Assembly (NCBI GenBank): GCA_021153165.1
Contig: JAGKTZ010000029.1
Span: forward strand, 1 to 23,200
Direction of reading: 5' to 3'
Origin: Prevotellaceae bacterium
Lineage (GTDB): Bacteria; Bacteroidota; Bacteroidia; Bacteroidales; Bacteroidaceae
DNA: 23,200 bases
Made by a program: the position numbers and the translations under genes. Positions 1 through 7,677 of this stretch are shown here, piece after piece. Under the pieces are notes generated by a model that saw only the letters and a program-made list of their open reading frames with translations, was not told the origin of the DNA and searched no databases. Every line of letters begins with the position of its first letter. The first letter of the stretch is position 1.

Positions 1-17
1 GTAATAAAAATGTTGTA

Positions 18-105
18 CAATAAGTCAAAGAACGCTGTATTCGTTTTTATAGATTTTTTCCGACGCTTCGTTCAAAATCCATCACCGAATACATGTGCAA
101 AGTTA
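18..105 (-). promoter_or_regulatory. Possible promoter and boxA-like leader running out of the window to the left
   Basis: On the minus strand TAACTTTG (105-98) fits the Bacteroidota -7 consensus TANNTTTG; no clear -33 box is visible. The predicted transcript then contains an 8-bp inverted repeat (TGTATTCG at 36-43, CGAATACA at 86-93) and the sequence GTTCTTTGACTTATTG (33-18). Its first part resembles the E. coli rrn boxA (GCTCTTTAACAA), and from memory similar sequences occur in Bacteroidota rRNA operon leaders and spacers. I infer that a 16S rRNA gene might begin left of the window. No gene body is visible, so this is a weak call. Confidence 0.3.
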
Positions 106-310
106 ATATCTGCCCAAAGGCGTCTTCATCTTTATTGATGTTAATAGATTTTTTTAACATTTCAAAATCGCTCTACTCATTCGATAAACACAGGCATTTT
201 CAGCGACTGAAACTTTTTTCTTTTTTTTCAGGCGACAGTCCCCCTTTGTACCTCTTGCACTCCCTCCCCACTCCGCATCGAGCGGATGAACCTGCCTCGG
301 ACAATTATAC

Positions 311-346
311 AAAAAAAGACGTGAAGGGATCAGGTCCCGTCACGTC
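311..346 (-). terminator. Rho-independent terminator of the cvpA-sufB unit
   Basis: The outer stem GACGTGA/TCACGTC is 7 bp. After one mismatch it continues as GGGA/TCCC around a 5-base loop. On the minus strand it is followed directly by seven T residues (complement of 317-311). The polarity fits transcription coming from sufB, whose stop codon lies about 95 bases upstream. Confidence 0.85.
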
Positions 347-380
347 GTATGCTGGTATGCGGCGAGTACCCTATGGCTGA

Positions 381-422
381 CTTGTCCGCCTCGGGCGAAC
401 ACGCCTGCCAAAGGCGGACAAG
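381..422. repeat. Nested inverted repeat (11-bp outer stem) 3' of sufB
   Basis: CTTGTCCGCCT (381-391) and AGGCGGACAAG (412-422) are a perfect 11-bp inverted repeat. The loop contains a second stem, GGCG (394-397) with CGCC (402-405) around AACA. No T-run follows on either strand, so it is not a standard terminator. It lies between the sufB stop and the U-tailed terminator and would form a stable hairpin in the 3' untranslated region of the sufB mRNA. It could protect the 3' end or be a copy of a dispersed palindromic repeat. Confidence 0.6.
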
Positions 423-440
423 CCTATTATATATATAGTG

Positions 441-1913
441 TTACCCTACGCTGCCCTCGAGAGAGACGCTGAGGAGTTTTTGCGCCTCGACAGCAAATTC
501 CATGGGGAGTTTGTTCAGCACCTCCTTGGCGTAACCATTGATGATCAAATCGACGGCATCTTCGGGCGGAATGCCACGTTGCAAGCAGTAGAAGAGTTGA
601 TCCTCGGATATTTTCGACGTAGTCGCTTCATGCTCGATGATGGCATCATTGTTGTGCACATCGATGTAGGGGTAAGTGTGTGCGCCGCAAGTGTCGCTGA
701 GCAGCAGACTATCGCAAGAGGAGTGGTTGCGTGCGCCCGAAGCACCCGAGGCTACCTTGACGAGACCGCGGTAGGAGTTTTGACTGCGACCAGCAGATAT
801 CCCTTTCGACACAATTGTCGAACGTGTATTCTTGCCGACGTGTATCATCTTTGTGCCTGTGTCGGCTTCCTGATGATTATTGGTCACGGCTACGCTGTAG
901 AACTCCGCCTGCGAACCATCTCCCATCAAGACGCACGAAGGATACTTCCAGGTGATCGCACTACCCGTCTCGACCTGCGTCCACGAGAGGCGCGAGTTTT
1001 TACCTCGGAGTTGTCCACGCTTTGTCACCAGATTGTACACACCGCCACGGCCCTCGGCATCGCCAGGGTACCAGTTTTGCACGGTGGAATACTTGACCTC
1101 GGCATCATTGCCTACGACGATTTCCACGATAGCGGCATGCAGTTGATTTTCGTCGCGCATGGGGGCTGTGCAACCCTCGAGGTAGGAAACGTAGGCCTCG
1201 TCGTCGCAGACAATCAGTGTACGTTCGAACTGACCAGTATTGCGAGCGTTGATGCGGAAGTAGGTAGACAATTCCATAGGACAGCGCACGCCCCGCGGCA
1301 CATAGACAAAGGAGCCATCGGAGAAGACGGCGCTATTGAGGGCTGCGAAGTAGTTGTCGCGATAGGGCACCACGGTGCCGAGATACTTACGCACCAGTTC
1401 GGGATTCTCACGCACGGCTTCGCTGATCGAAGAGAAGATAACGCCCTTCTCCTGGAGTTTTTCCTTGAAAGTAGTCTTCACCGACACCGAGTCCATCACA
1501 GCATCGACGGCTACGCCTGCCAGCGCCATGCGCTCCTCGAGGGGGATGCCCAACTTGTCGAAGGTTTTCATCAACTCGGGGTCGATTTCCTTTTTGCCCT
1601 CATCCTTGGCCTTCGCTGTGGGGTCGGCATAGTAGGAGATGGCTTGGTAGTCGATCTCGGGCAGGTTGACGTGCGCCCAGTCGGGTTGTTCGAGGGTCTG
1701 CCAGTAGCGGAATGCCTTCAGACGGAACTCCAGCAACCATTCGGGCTCACCCTTTTTCTCGGAGATCAGACGCACCACGTCTTCGTTCAAACCGCAATCG
1801 ATGATTTCCGTCTGCACGTCGGTGGTAAATCCGTATTCGTATGATTTTGCTATAGCCTCGCGCGCCTCTTTGTTCATTTCCTCGCGCGGAATAGCTTTGT
1901 TCGTTTCATTCAT
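441..1913 (-). CDS. sufB: SufB, Fe-S cluster assembly scaffold protein
   Basis: A 490-residue protein of normal SufB length. SufB is the scaffold subunit of the cytoplasmic SufBCD complex, on which Fe-S clusters are built before transfer to apoproteins. Family hallmarks are visible in order: NSAVFSDGSFVYVPRGVRCP, then EGCTAPMRDENQLHAAIVE (containing the conserved cysteine of the EGC motif), then HNNDAIIEHEATTSKISEDQ and LFYCLQRGI near the C-terminus. The start ATG lies just 3 bases past the cvpA stop codon, so the two are almost certainly co-transcribed and translationally coupled. SufC and SufD, its obligate partners in known systems, are not encoded directly downstream; hairpins and a terminator follow instead, so they must be elsewhere in the genome. 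Identification is secure. Confidence 0.97.
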   Translation of the reverse strand: MNETNKAIPREEMNKEAREAIAKSYEYGFTTDVQTEIIDCGLNEDVVRLISEKKGEPEWLLEFRLKAFRYWQTLEQPDWAHVNLPEIDYQAISYYADPTAKAKDEGKKEIDPELMKTFDKLGIPLEERMALAGVAVDAVMDSVSVKTTFKEKLQEKGVIFSSISEAVRENPELVRKYLGTVVPYRDNYFAALNSAVFSDGSFVYVPRGVRCPMELSTYFRINARNTGQFERTLIVCDDEAYVSYLEGCTAPMRDENQLHAAIVEIVVGNDAEVKYSTVQNWYPGDAEGRGGVYNLVTKRGQLRGKNSRLSWTQVETGSAITWKYPSCVLMGDGSQAEFYSVAVTNNHQEADTGTKMIHVGKNTRSTIVSKGISAGRSQNSYRGLVKVASGASGARNHSSCDSLLLSDTCGAHTYPYIDVHNNDAIIEHEATTSKISEDQLFYCLQRGIPPEDAVDLIINGYAKEVLNKLPMEFAVEAQKLLSVSLEGSVG

Positions 1914-1916
1914 AAC

Positions 1917-2519
1917 TTAATTATTTTCTGTGGCGTCTTGTTGCTGGTCCTTAAATTCCACCCACAATGTGTCGGCATCGTCCATCATTTTCTCGATGGC
2001 CGCTCTTTTCATCTTTCTTTCCACGACGCCTTTGTAGTTTTCCAAACTATCTGTCACCCCAGTCTGTTCGTCGATAAACGGCAGTACGGCTGTGGCTGGT
2101 TCAAGCAGGACGGAGTCGCCCATAATCTTCTGGTCGGCAATATTGAGTTTGGCCATCATATTCAGCACACAACTGATTAATAGTACAAACTTCAACACCG
2201 AGAACCCGGCACCAAGCAGACTATTCACCACGCCCAGGCTCATACCCTTGATAGCCTTGGTCAGGATATTGGCGATAAGGCCCAGGAACAAAGGTAAGCA
2301 GATCCATAGCAAAATGAAAGCGCCGATGGACAGCACCATATTGGTGTCGCTGCCCTTTATAGCCAGAAAGTCCTCGCCAAAACACAGATAAACGACACCA
2401 GCCAAGACCAGACCGACAATAAGTCCGACTGTGGAAAAAGCCTCCTTGACGAAACCATTTCGCCATCCACTGATCACTGCCCAAAGCAGGAGGACACATA
2501 TAAATATATCTAAGTACAT
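1917..2519 (-). CDS. cvpA: CvpA family inner-membrane protein
   Basis: A 200-residue membrane protein with the CvpA fold. The N-terminal segment (MYLDIFICVLLLWAVISGWR) carries the family pattern of a first helix followed by a G-rich turn and a basic residue (GWRNGFVKE). Three further hydrophobic segments follow at about residues 29-48, 62-86 and 98-122, and the last 60 residues are a charged, soluble tail. E. coli CvpA is needed for colicin V production and affects envelope stress tolerance; its molecular role is unsettled. In Bacteroidota it commonly sits between infB and the suf genes, as here. It precedes sufB by 3 bases and follows the infB terminator, so it probably heads a separate two-gene unit or receives read-through. 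No convincing -7 box was found in front of it. Confidence 0.88.
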   Translation of the reverse strand: MYLDIFICVLLLWAVISGWRNGFVKEAFSTVGLIVGLVLAGVVYLCFGEDFLAIKGSDTNMVLSIGAFILLWICLPLFLGLIANILTKAIKGMSLGVVNSLLGAGFSVLKFVLLISCVLNMMAKLNIADQKIMGDSVLLEPATAVLPFIDEQTGVTDSLENYKGVVERKMKRAAIEKMMDDADTLWVEFKDQQQDATENN

Positions 2520-2557
2520 AATTTCAATCTCTTTTAGTTAAGTCAGGGAACTACCCC

Positions 2558-2600
2558 AGAAAAAATCAAAGGGGCAGATGACCGGCAGGTCACCTGCCCC
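2558..2600 (-). terminator. Terminator of the rimP-nusA-infB operon
   Basis: A stem of 7 bp (GGGGCAG/CTGCCCC), one A/C mismatch and 5 bp (TGACC/GGTCA) closes on a GGCA tetraloop. On the minus strand it is followed by TTTGATTTTTTC. It begins about 125 bases past the infB stop and ends about 40 bases before the cvpA start, so it separates the translation-factor operon from cvpA-sufB. Partial read-through is possible. Confidence 0.85.
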
Positions 2601-2725
2601 ACTATATAGCTTGGCAGACACAATCACACGGATATCTGAGATGCGCTTCATTTCACGAGCGGATGCGAGGATTTAGTCAAACTCCCGCCACCCCATACGG
2701 TGTGCTTTGCGCTTGCAGTAATGTC

Positions 2726-5548
2726 TTATAACAACTTTTGCTTAACAGCGATTTCCTGGAAGGTTTCGATGATATCGCCTTCCTTGATGTCGTTGCAGTT
2801 GGCAAGGCTAATACCGCACTCGAAGTTTGTAGTAACTTCCTTGACGTCGTCCTTGAAGCGCTTCAATGCTTGGATTTCGCCTGTGAAGATGACAATACCA
2901 TCGCGGATCAGACGTGCCTTGTCGGTGCGCTTCACCTTACCGTCGATGACGTAAGCACCGGCTACGTAGCCCACCTTAGAGATGTGGTAAACCTGACGTA
3001 CTTCAACTGTAGCGGTCATTTCTTCTCTCATCACTGGTTCGAGCATACCTTCCATCGCTTCCTTAGCTTCTTCGATAGCATCGTAGATGATAGAGTATTG
3101 ACGGATTTCTACACCTTCGCGGTCTGCCAAACGACGTGCGCCTTGGCTAGGACGAACTTGGAAACCTACGATGACAGCTTGAGAAGCTGCTGCAAGGGTA
3201 ACGTCGTTCTCGGTGATTTGTCCCACGCCTTTGTGGATCACGTTGACGTTGATAGTTTCGGTCGAGAGTTTGATGAACGAGTCTGCCAAAGCTTCCACAG
3301 AACCGTCCACGTCACCTTTGACAACGATATTGAGTTCCTTGTAAGTACCCAAAGCGATACGGCGACCGATTTCGTCGAGTGTGAGGATCTTCTGAGTACG
3401 CAGGCTTTGCTCGCGTTGGAGTTGTTCGCGCTTGTTGGCGATTTCGCGCGCTTCCTGTTCGCTGCTCATCACGTTGAACTGGTCACCTGCTTGTGGTGCG
3501 CCGTTGAAGCCGAGCAATGTTGCTGCCTGTGATGGGCCAACCTCCTTGACGCGTTGATTACGTTCGTTGAAGAGTGCCTTGACACGACCATAGTTGGTAC
3601 CAGCTACGACCACGTCGCCTTGACGCAAAGTACCGTTTGACACGAGTACTGTAGCCACGTAACCACGTCCCTTGTCGAGCGAAGATTCAATGACTGTACC
3701 CACAGCATTTCTATTGGGGTTAGCCTTGAGTTCGAGCATTTCAGCTTCAAGCAAGACCTTTTCCAACAGTTCCGATACGCCGATACCTTGCTTCGCCGAG
3801 ATATCCTGGCTTTGATACTTACCGCCCCAATCTTCTACGAGGAAGTTCATCGCAGCAAGCGATTCCTTGATCTTTTCAGGGTTAGCCGTTGGTTTGTCGA
3901 CCTTATTAATTGCAAATACGATAGGTACATTAGCTGCCACAGCATGGTTGATCGCTTCCTTGGTTTGAGGCATGATATTGTCATCAGCAGCAATGATGAT
4001 GATAGCAATATCCGTCACCTGAGCACCACGGGCACGCATCGCAGTAAATGCTTCGTGACCTGGAGTATCAAGGAAAGTGATGTGGCGACCACCGTCGAGT
4101 GTCACATTGTAAGCACCGATGTGCTGAGTGATACCACCTGCTTCACCGGCAATTACATTTGCCTTACGGATGTAGTCGAGCAGAGATGTTTTACCATGGT
4201 CTACGTGACCCATCACTGTCACGATTGGTGCGCGAGGCAAGAGATCTTCTTCGTTGTCTTCTTCCACAGCGATCGCCTCTTGCACATCGGCAGAGATATA
4301 TTCGGTCTTGAAACCGAACTCATCAGCTACGATGTCGATGGTTTCTGCATCGAGGCGTTGGTTAATACTTACCATGATGCCGATACTCATACATGTACCG
4401 ATGACTTGTGTCACGGGCACATCCATCATGTTGGCCAATTCGTTGGCAGTTACAAATTCTGTCAACTTAAGGATTTTGCTTTCTGCCTTTTCTTCCAGGC
4501 GTTGTTCCTCTTGTTGTGCACGAACTTGCTCACGCTTTTCTTTACGGTATTTAGCACCCTTAGACGCCTTGTTCTTATTGGTGAGGCGTGCCAAGGTTTC
4601 TTTTACTTGCTTTGCTACGTCTTCGTCAGAAACTTCAGGTTTCACCACTGGCGCTGGCTTACGGTTGCGATCTTTGCCGCGACCTTGTGCGTTTTTGCCG
4701 TTAGGTTGTCCGCCTTGGTTTTGCTTTTGTTTTTGGCCACCGCCGCCTTGTTGGTTAGCAGCAGCATTGACGTCCACTTTTTCCTTGCCGATGCGGTTGC
4801 GTTTCTTCTTTTCGCCACCTTGTCCGCCGCCTTGGTTTTGCTTGATCTTTTCTTCTCTTTCCTTACGCTTTTCTTCCTTAGTTTTCTTCTTAGGACGTGT
4901 GTTCGAATTGATAGAAGAGAGGTCGATAGTACCGAGCACTTTTGGCGCAGCTATTTCTTCCTTTTGATGGAGTCTGAATACGCCATCATTTTCCTCGCCA
5001 ATCGCTTTAGCACGTTCTTCCACCGAGGGTTTTTCTTTTGCCTTGGGTTGAGCGGGTGTTTCTTCCTTCTTAACAGGAGCAGGAGCGGGTTGCGCAGGCT
5101 TTTCTGGAGCGGGAGCAGGAGTGGCTTTCTGTTCTTTCGCCTTAGGTTCCTTTACCTTAGGTTCTGCGACAGCTTCTGCCTTAGGTTCGGGTTTTGGTTC
5201 AGGCTTCACTTCTGCCACAGGTTCCTTAGCCTTGGGCGCAGGATTCAAGTCGATAGAGCCCTTCACCACTACTTGTGGGCGAAGATCTTCGGGCACCTTT
5301 GTTTCGATCACTTCGGCTGCTGCCTTTTTCTCTACCTTTTCCTTTTGTCTACTTTGAAGCATTTTTTCTGCTTCGTTGCGCAAGTCTTTGTCTGCGCCGA
5401 ACTCTTTACGCAACAATTCGTATTGTTCGTCAGAGATCTTTTCACTGGGCGATGCGTTTACGGTATGTCCTTTTTTGGCAAGGAAATCTACCAGTGTTTG
5501 CAAGCCCACGTTGAATTCTTTGATTACTTTATTTAATCTAATACTCAT
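2726..5548 (-). CDS. infB: Translation initiation factor IF-2
   Basis: GTPase that places initiator fMet-tRNA on the 30S subunit and promotes 50S joining. I chose the ATG at 5548 because it begins MSIRLNKVIKEFNVGLQTLV, the usual Bacteroidota IF-2 start; an upstream in-frame ATG (5623) would add 25 basic, non-conserved residues. Length is 940 residues. An N-terminal IF2-N-like domain (1-55) is followed by a long, low-complexity P/A/K/E/Q/G-rich spacer to about residue 360. The G domain then has G1 GHVDHGKTS (from residue 447), G3 DTPGHEAF and G4 NKVDK. Beta-barrel domain II, domain III and the fMet-tRNA-binding C-terminal domain (ending NDIKEGDIIETFQEIAVKQ) follow. It is the third gene of the rimP-nusA-infB operon and ends at a strong terminator. 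Confidence 0.98.
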   Translation of the reverse strand: MSIRLNKVIKEFNVGLQTLVDFLAKKGHTVNASPSEKISDEQYELLRKEFGADKDLRNEAEKMLQSRQKEKVEKKAAAEVIETKVPEDLRPQVVVKGSIDLNPAPKAKEPVAEVKPEPKPEPKAEAVAEPKVKEPKAKEQKATPAPAPEKPAQPAPAPVKKEETPAQPKAKEKPSVEERAKAIGEENDGVFRLHQKEEIAAPKVLGTIDLSSINSNTRPKKKTKEEKRKEREEKIKQNQGGGQGGEKKKRNRIGKEKVDVNAAANQQGGGGQKQKQNQGGQPNGKNAQGRGKDRNRKPAPVVKPEVSDEDVAKQVKETLARLTNKNKASKGAKYRKEKREQVRAQQEEQRLEEKAESKILKLTEFVTANELANMMDVPVTQVIGTCMSIGIMVSINQRLDAETIDIVADEFGFKTEYISADVQEAIAVEEDNEEDLLPRAPIVTVMGHVDHGKTSLLDYIRKANVIAGEAGGITQHIGAYNVTLDGGRHITFLDTPGHEAFTAMRARGAQVTDIAIIIIAADDNIMPQTKEAINHAVAANVPIVFAINKVDKPTANPEKIKESLAAMNFLVEDWGGKYQSQDISAKQGIGVSELLEKVLLEAEMLELKANPNRNAVGTVIESSLDKGRGYVATVLVSNGTLRQGDVVVAGTNYGRVKALFNERNQRVKEVGPSQAATLLGFNGAPQAGDQFNVMSSEQEAREIANKREQLQREQSLRTQKILTLDEIGRRIALGTYKELNIVVKGDVDGSVEALADSFIKLSTETINVNVIHKGVGQITENDVTLAAASQAVIVGFQVRPSQGARRLADREGVEIRQYSIIYDAIEEAKEAMEGMLEPVMREEMTATVEVRQVYHISKVGYVAGAYVIDGKVKRTDKARLIRDGIVIFTGEIQALKRFKDDVKEVTTNFECGISLANCNDIKEGDIIETFQEIAVKQKLL

Positions 5549-5655
5549 TCTCGTTTGTGTAAGGTTTTTGTTTGTGATAGTGCGATGGCGGTGAGTCCCT
5601 GGATGGTGTACTCTCCTGTCCATCCCCTCTCACTGCGCTTTCTGCTTGTTTCTTA

Positions 5656-6915
5656 TTAGTCTTCGAATTCGGCGCGGAGGATATTCAGCACTTCGTCTAC
5701 GGTATCTTCTTCCAGGTCTGCCTTTTCGATAAGCATTTCACGTGGAGCGTTGAGTACATCTTTTGCGGTTTCCAAACCGAGTGATTTGATCGAATCAATT
5801 ACCCATTGATCGATTTCGTCGGAGAATTCGTTCAAGTAGATATCATCTTCGTCTTCATTACCATCTACTTCGCGATAGACGTCGATAGTACATTCGGTCA
5901 GCATACAAGCGAGCTTGATATTCATACCGCCCTTACCGATAGCCAAAGAGACTTCTTCGGGACGCAGGTAAACGTCGGCCTTGTGTTCCTCTTCGTTGAG
6001 CTGGATGCTTGAGACTTGAGCTGGACTCAAAGCACGTTGGATCAAGAGTTGAGGATTGTGAGTAAAGTTGATGACATCGATATTTTCGTTATTCAATTCG
6101 CGCACGATGCCGTGGATACGTGCACCCTTCACGCCGACACAAGCGCCTACGGGGTCGATGCGTTCGTCGTAGCTTTCCACTGCGATTTTTGCTCTCTCAC
6201 CTGGGATGCGTGCGATGCGGTGTACGTTGATCAAGCCGTCGGCAATTTCAGGAATTTCTGCTTCGAGCAAGCGACGCAGGAACATGGGAGAGGTACGGCT
6301 CAAGTAGATCTTTGGATTACCATTGGTATTGTCTACGCGATCGATCACGGCGCGCACAGTGTCACCTTTGTGGAAGAAATCGCGTGGGATCTGTTGTGAT
6401 TTTGGCAACAGCAATTCGTTGTTTTCATCATCCATCAGGAGGGTTTCGTTCTTCCAAGTTTGATATACCTCTGCTGCGATGATTTCGCCCACACGGTCTT
6501 TATATTTATTATAGAGTGCATCGTGTTCGAGTTCGAGGATCTTGCTTGCCAGGGTCTGACGCAATTGCAAGATAGCGCGACGGCCGAAACTTGCGAAGTT
6601 GATTTCTTCACTCACTTCTTCGCCCACTTCGTAGTCGGGGTCGATTTGTTGTGCTTCGCTCAGCGAGATTTGCTTCAACTCGTCGGTCACTTCGTCGTCT
6701 GCTACGACTTCGCGGTTGCGATAGATTTCGAAGTCGCCCTTGTCGGGGTTTACGATCACGTCGAAGTTTTCGTCCGAGCCAAAGAGTTTAGCGATTACGC
6801 CACGAAAACTTTCCTCCAACACACCGACCATAGTAGTGCGGTCGATATTCTTGGTTTCCTTAAATTCCGAGAAGGTGTCGATCAGACTTACCATCTCTTC
6901 TTTTTTCTTTGCCAT
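5656..6915 (-). CDS. nusA: Transcription termination/antitermination factor NusA
   Basis: A 419-residue NusA of the short type that lacks the acidic repeats of E. coli NusA. The N-terminal RNA polymerase-binding domain covers about residues 1-125 (VGVLEESFRGVIAKLF within it). The S1 domain is about 130-200 (GDTVRAVIDRVDN), followed by two KH domains with VGACVGVKGARI at about 245 and SLAIGKGGMNIKLA at about 315. The C-terminal helix-hairpin-helix-like tail (LGLETAKDVLNAPREMLIEK) is at about 380-415. NusA modulates pausing and intrinsic termination and joins rRNA antitermination complexes. It lies between rimP and infB, the classical bacterial order, so it may control its own operon through the leader hairpin in front of rimP. 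Confidence 0.97.
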   Translation of the reverse strand: MAKKKEEMVSLIDTFSEFKETKNIDRTTMVGVLEESFRGVIAKLFGSDENFDVIVNPDKGDFEIYRNREVVADDEVTDELKQISLSEAQQIDPDYEVGEEVSEEINFASFGRRAILQLRQTLASKILELEHDALYNKYKDRVGEIIAAEVYQTWKNETLLMDDENNELLLPKSQQIPRDFFHKGDTVRAVIDRVDNTNGNPKIYLSRTSPMFLRRLLEAEIPEIADGLINVHRIARIPGERAKIAVESYDERIDPVGACVGVKGARIHGIVRELNNENIDVINFTHNPQLLIQRALSPAQVSSIQLNEEEHKADVYLRPEEVSLAIGKGGMNIKLACMLTECTIDVYREVDGNEDEDDIYLNEFSDEIDQWVIDSIKSLGLETAKDVLNAPREMLIEKADLEEDTVDEVLNILRAEFED

Positions 6916-7075
6916 AATATATTTTGTTTTTTGTTTTGTCTATGTAAAGTTATCCTGCAAAGTGCACCATTGGCACCAGACACAGGATAAGCGCAGACAA
7001 GGCCCAAGCAAATAGTCCGTCCTATCGTTGTCGACAGACCAGTTTACTCGTCTCCCGGCCTACTTCTTCACTTGA
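6916..7075 (-). other. rimP-nusA intercistronic region with a two-part hairpin
   Basis: A long gap (160 bases) for genes of one operon. It contains an 8-bp inverted repeat TTATCCTG (6950-6957)/CAGGATAA (6983-6990) enclosing a 4-bp GTGC/GCAC stem. The 30 bases before the nusA start are A-rich on the coding strand, as is usual in front of Bacteroidota start codons. There is no -7 box or U-tailed terminator that I can defend. Confidence 0.4.
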
Positions 7076-7543
7076 TTATTTGAAGTCTATCAAATACTTA
7101 GTCCACTTCACGTCGGCATAAGCAAAGGTTTTGTCCACGTCTACCAATTTTGGGCGCTTCGCACCCTCTTCCTTTACTTTTTCTTGTACAGTCACGACGA
7201 ATTTTCCAGCATCTACTTCCTTCAGCGTGCCGACAAATTTCTTGCCATCGTTGGCCAGGACTTCTACCTGTTCGCCCACGTGGATTTCGTACTGGCGAAG
7301 CACCTTGAAGGGTTGACCTATGCCGGCGCTGCCTACTTCCAATTCGAAATCTTCAGCATCGCGATCCAAATGAGACTCTATGAAACGGCTCAGTTCCACA
7401 CAGTCTTCGATCCACACACCTTCTTCGTGGTCGATTTCCACTACGATACGATTGTCTGTACTAATGGTGATGTCGGTCAGGAAATACTCTTTTCCGTCCA
7501 ACCACTCTTCAACGTAATTTTTTACTAAGTTTTTTTCTATCAT
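7076..7543 (-). CDS. rimP: Ribosome maturation factor RimP
   Basis: A 155-residue protein of usual RimP length. RimP binds the free 30S subunit and helps its late maturation. The N-terminal alpha/beta domain includes DNRIVVEIDHEEGVWIEDCV and the conserved C-V-E-x-S-R turn that follows. Then comes the family motif ELEVGSAGIGQPFKVLRQY (about residues 66-84). An SH3-like C-terminal domain with VGTLKEVDAGKFVVTVQEK follows. It is the first gene of the nusA operon and is preceded by a promoter and a leader hairpin (7565-7592). Confidence 0.94.
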   Translation of the reverse strand: MIEKNLVKNYVEEWLDGKEYFLTDITISTDNRIVVEIDHEEGVWIEDCVELSRFIESHLDRDAEDFELEVGSAGIGQPFKVLRQYEIHVGEQVEVLANDGKKFVGTLKEVDAGKFVVTVQEKVKEEGAKRPKLVDVDKTFAYADVKWTKYLIDFK

Positions 7544-7556
7544 TCTGCTTGATACT

Positions 7557-7592
7557 TAAAAACAAGTGAGGAACTTTTTCAAGCCCCTCACT
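7557..7592 (-). terminator. Attenuator-like hairpin in the rimP leader
   Basis: On the minus strand AGTGAGG pairs perfectly with CCTCACT (7 bp). The 14 bases between continue the helix with two G-U pairs, then C-G and two U-A pairs, closing on a GAAA (GNRA) tetraloop, giving 12 bp without a mismatch. The tract TGTTTTT follows. The hairpin starts about 5 bases after the predicted transcription start, so it is either a premature terminator (attenuator) or a 5' stabilising stem. NusA, encoded downstream, is known to promote pausing and termination at such sites. Confidence 0.65.
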
Positions 7593-7602
7593 CTAACCGA
7601 TG

Positions 7603-7634
7603 CAAAGATAAGTACTTTTTTTGGGAGAAACATC
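7603..7634 (-). promoter_or_regulatory. Promoter of the rimP-nusA-infB operon
   Basis: TATCTTTG (7610-7603) is an exact match to the Bacteroidota -7 box TANNTTTG. The -33 position (7634-7631, 20-base spacer) reads GATG, which keeps only the TG of the TTTG consensus. The spacer contains a long A-tract on the coding strand. Transcription should start near 7597, giving a leader of about 55 bases filled by the hairpin. Confidence 0.65.
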
Positions 7635-7677
7635 ATTTTTGTAATAAAAAAATGCAATTTTTCTCCAAAACGTGTAT

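Larger units (their letters stand above)
1..440. other. Intergenic region downstream of sufB, no convincing gene
   Basis: I see no convincing protein-coding gene here. An open frame on the plus strand (93-380) has a low-complexity, pyrimidine-rich composition and no recognisable protein features. The region holds the hairpin and terminator that close the cvpA-sufB unit (381-422 and 311-346), a pyrimidine-rich stretch around 205-240, and at the far left a minus-strand promoter-like box and a boxA-like sequence. sufC and sufD, often found next to sufB, are not in it. Confidence 0.6.

Noticed and set aside
36..93. 8-bp inverted repeat as a possible invertible promoter element
   Set aside because: The arms are too short and too close compared with known invertible promoters of Bacteroides, and no recombinase gene is nearby. 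It is better read as an RNA hairpin.
93..380. Open frame of 95 codons on the plus strand left of sufB
   Set aside because: The composition is biased (Ser, Leu, Phe, Lys runs from pyrimidine-rich DNA), it crosses the minus-strand terminator at 311-346, and it has no recognisable motif or promoter.
438..1844. Long open frame (468 codons) antisense to sufB
   Set aside because: It is an exact shadow of the conserved sufB frame. It shows no domain pattern, and the codon bias of sufB suppresses stops in this frame.
2547..2557. Shared word GGGAACTACCC near the infB terminator and in short RNA copy 2
   Set aside because: The word is outside the hairpin at the first site and inside it at the second, with no other similarity around it, so I treat it as coincidence.
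3788..5536. Open frame of 582 codons antisense to infB
   Set aside because: Shadow of the low-complexity spacer and G domain of IF-2. The translation is Phe/Leu/Cys/Arg-rich and repetitive, mirroring the Lys/Glu-rich sense strand.
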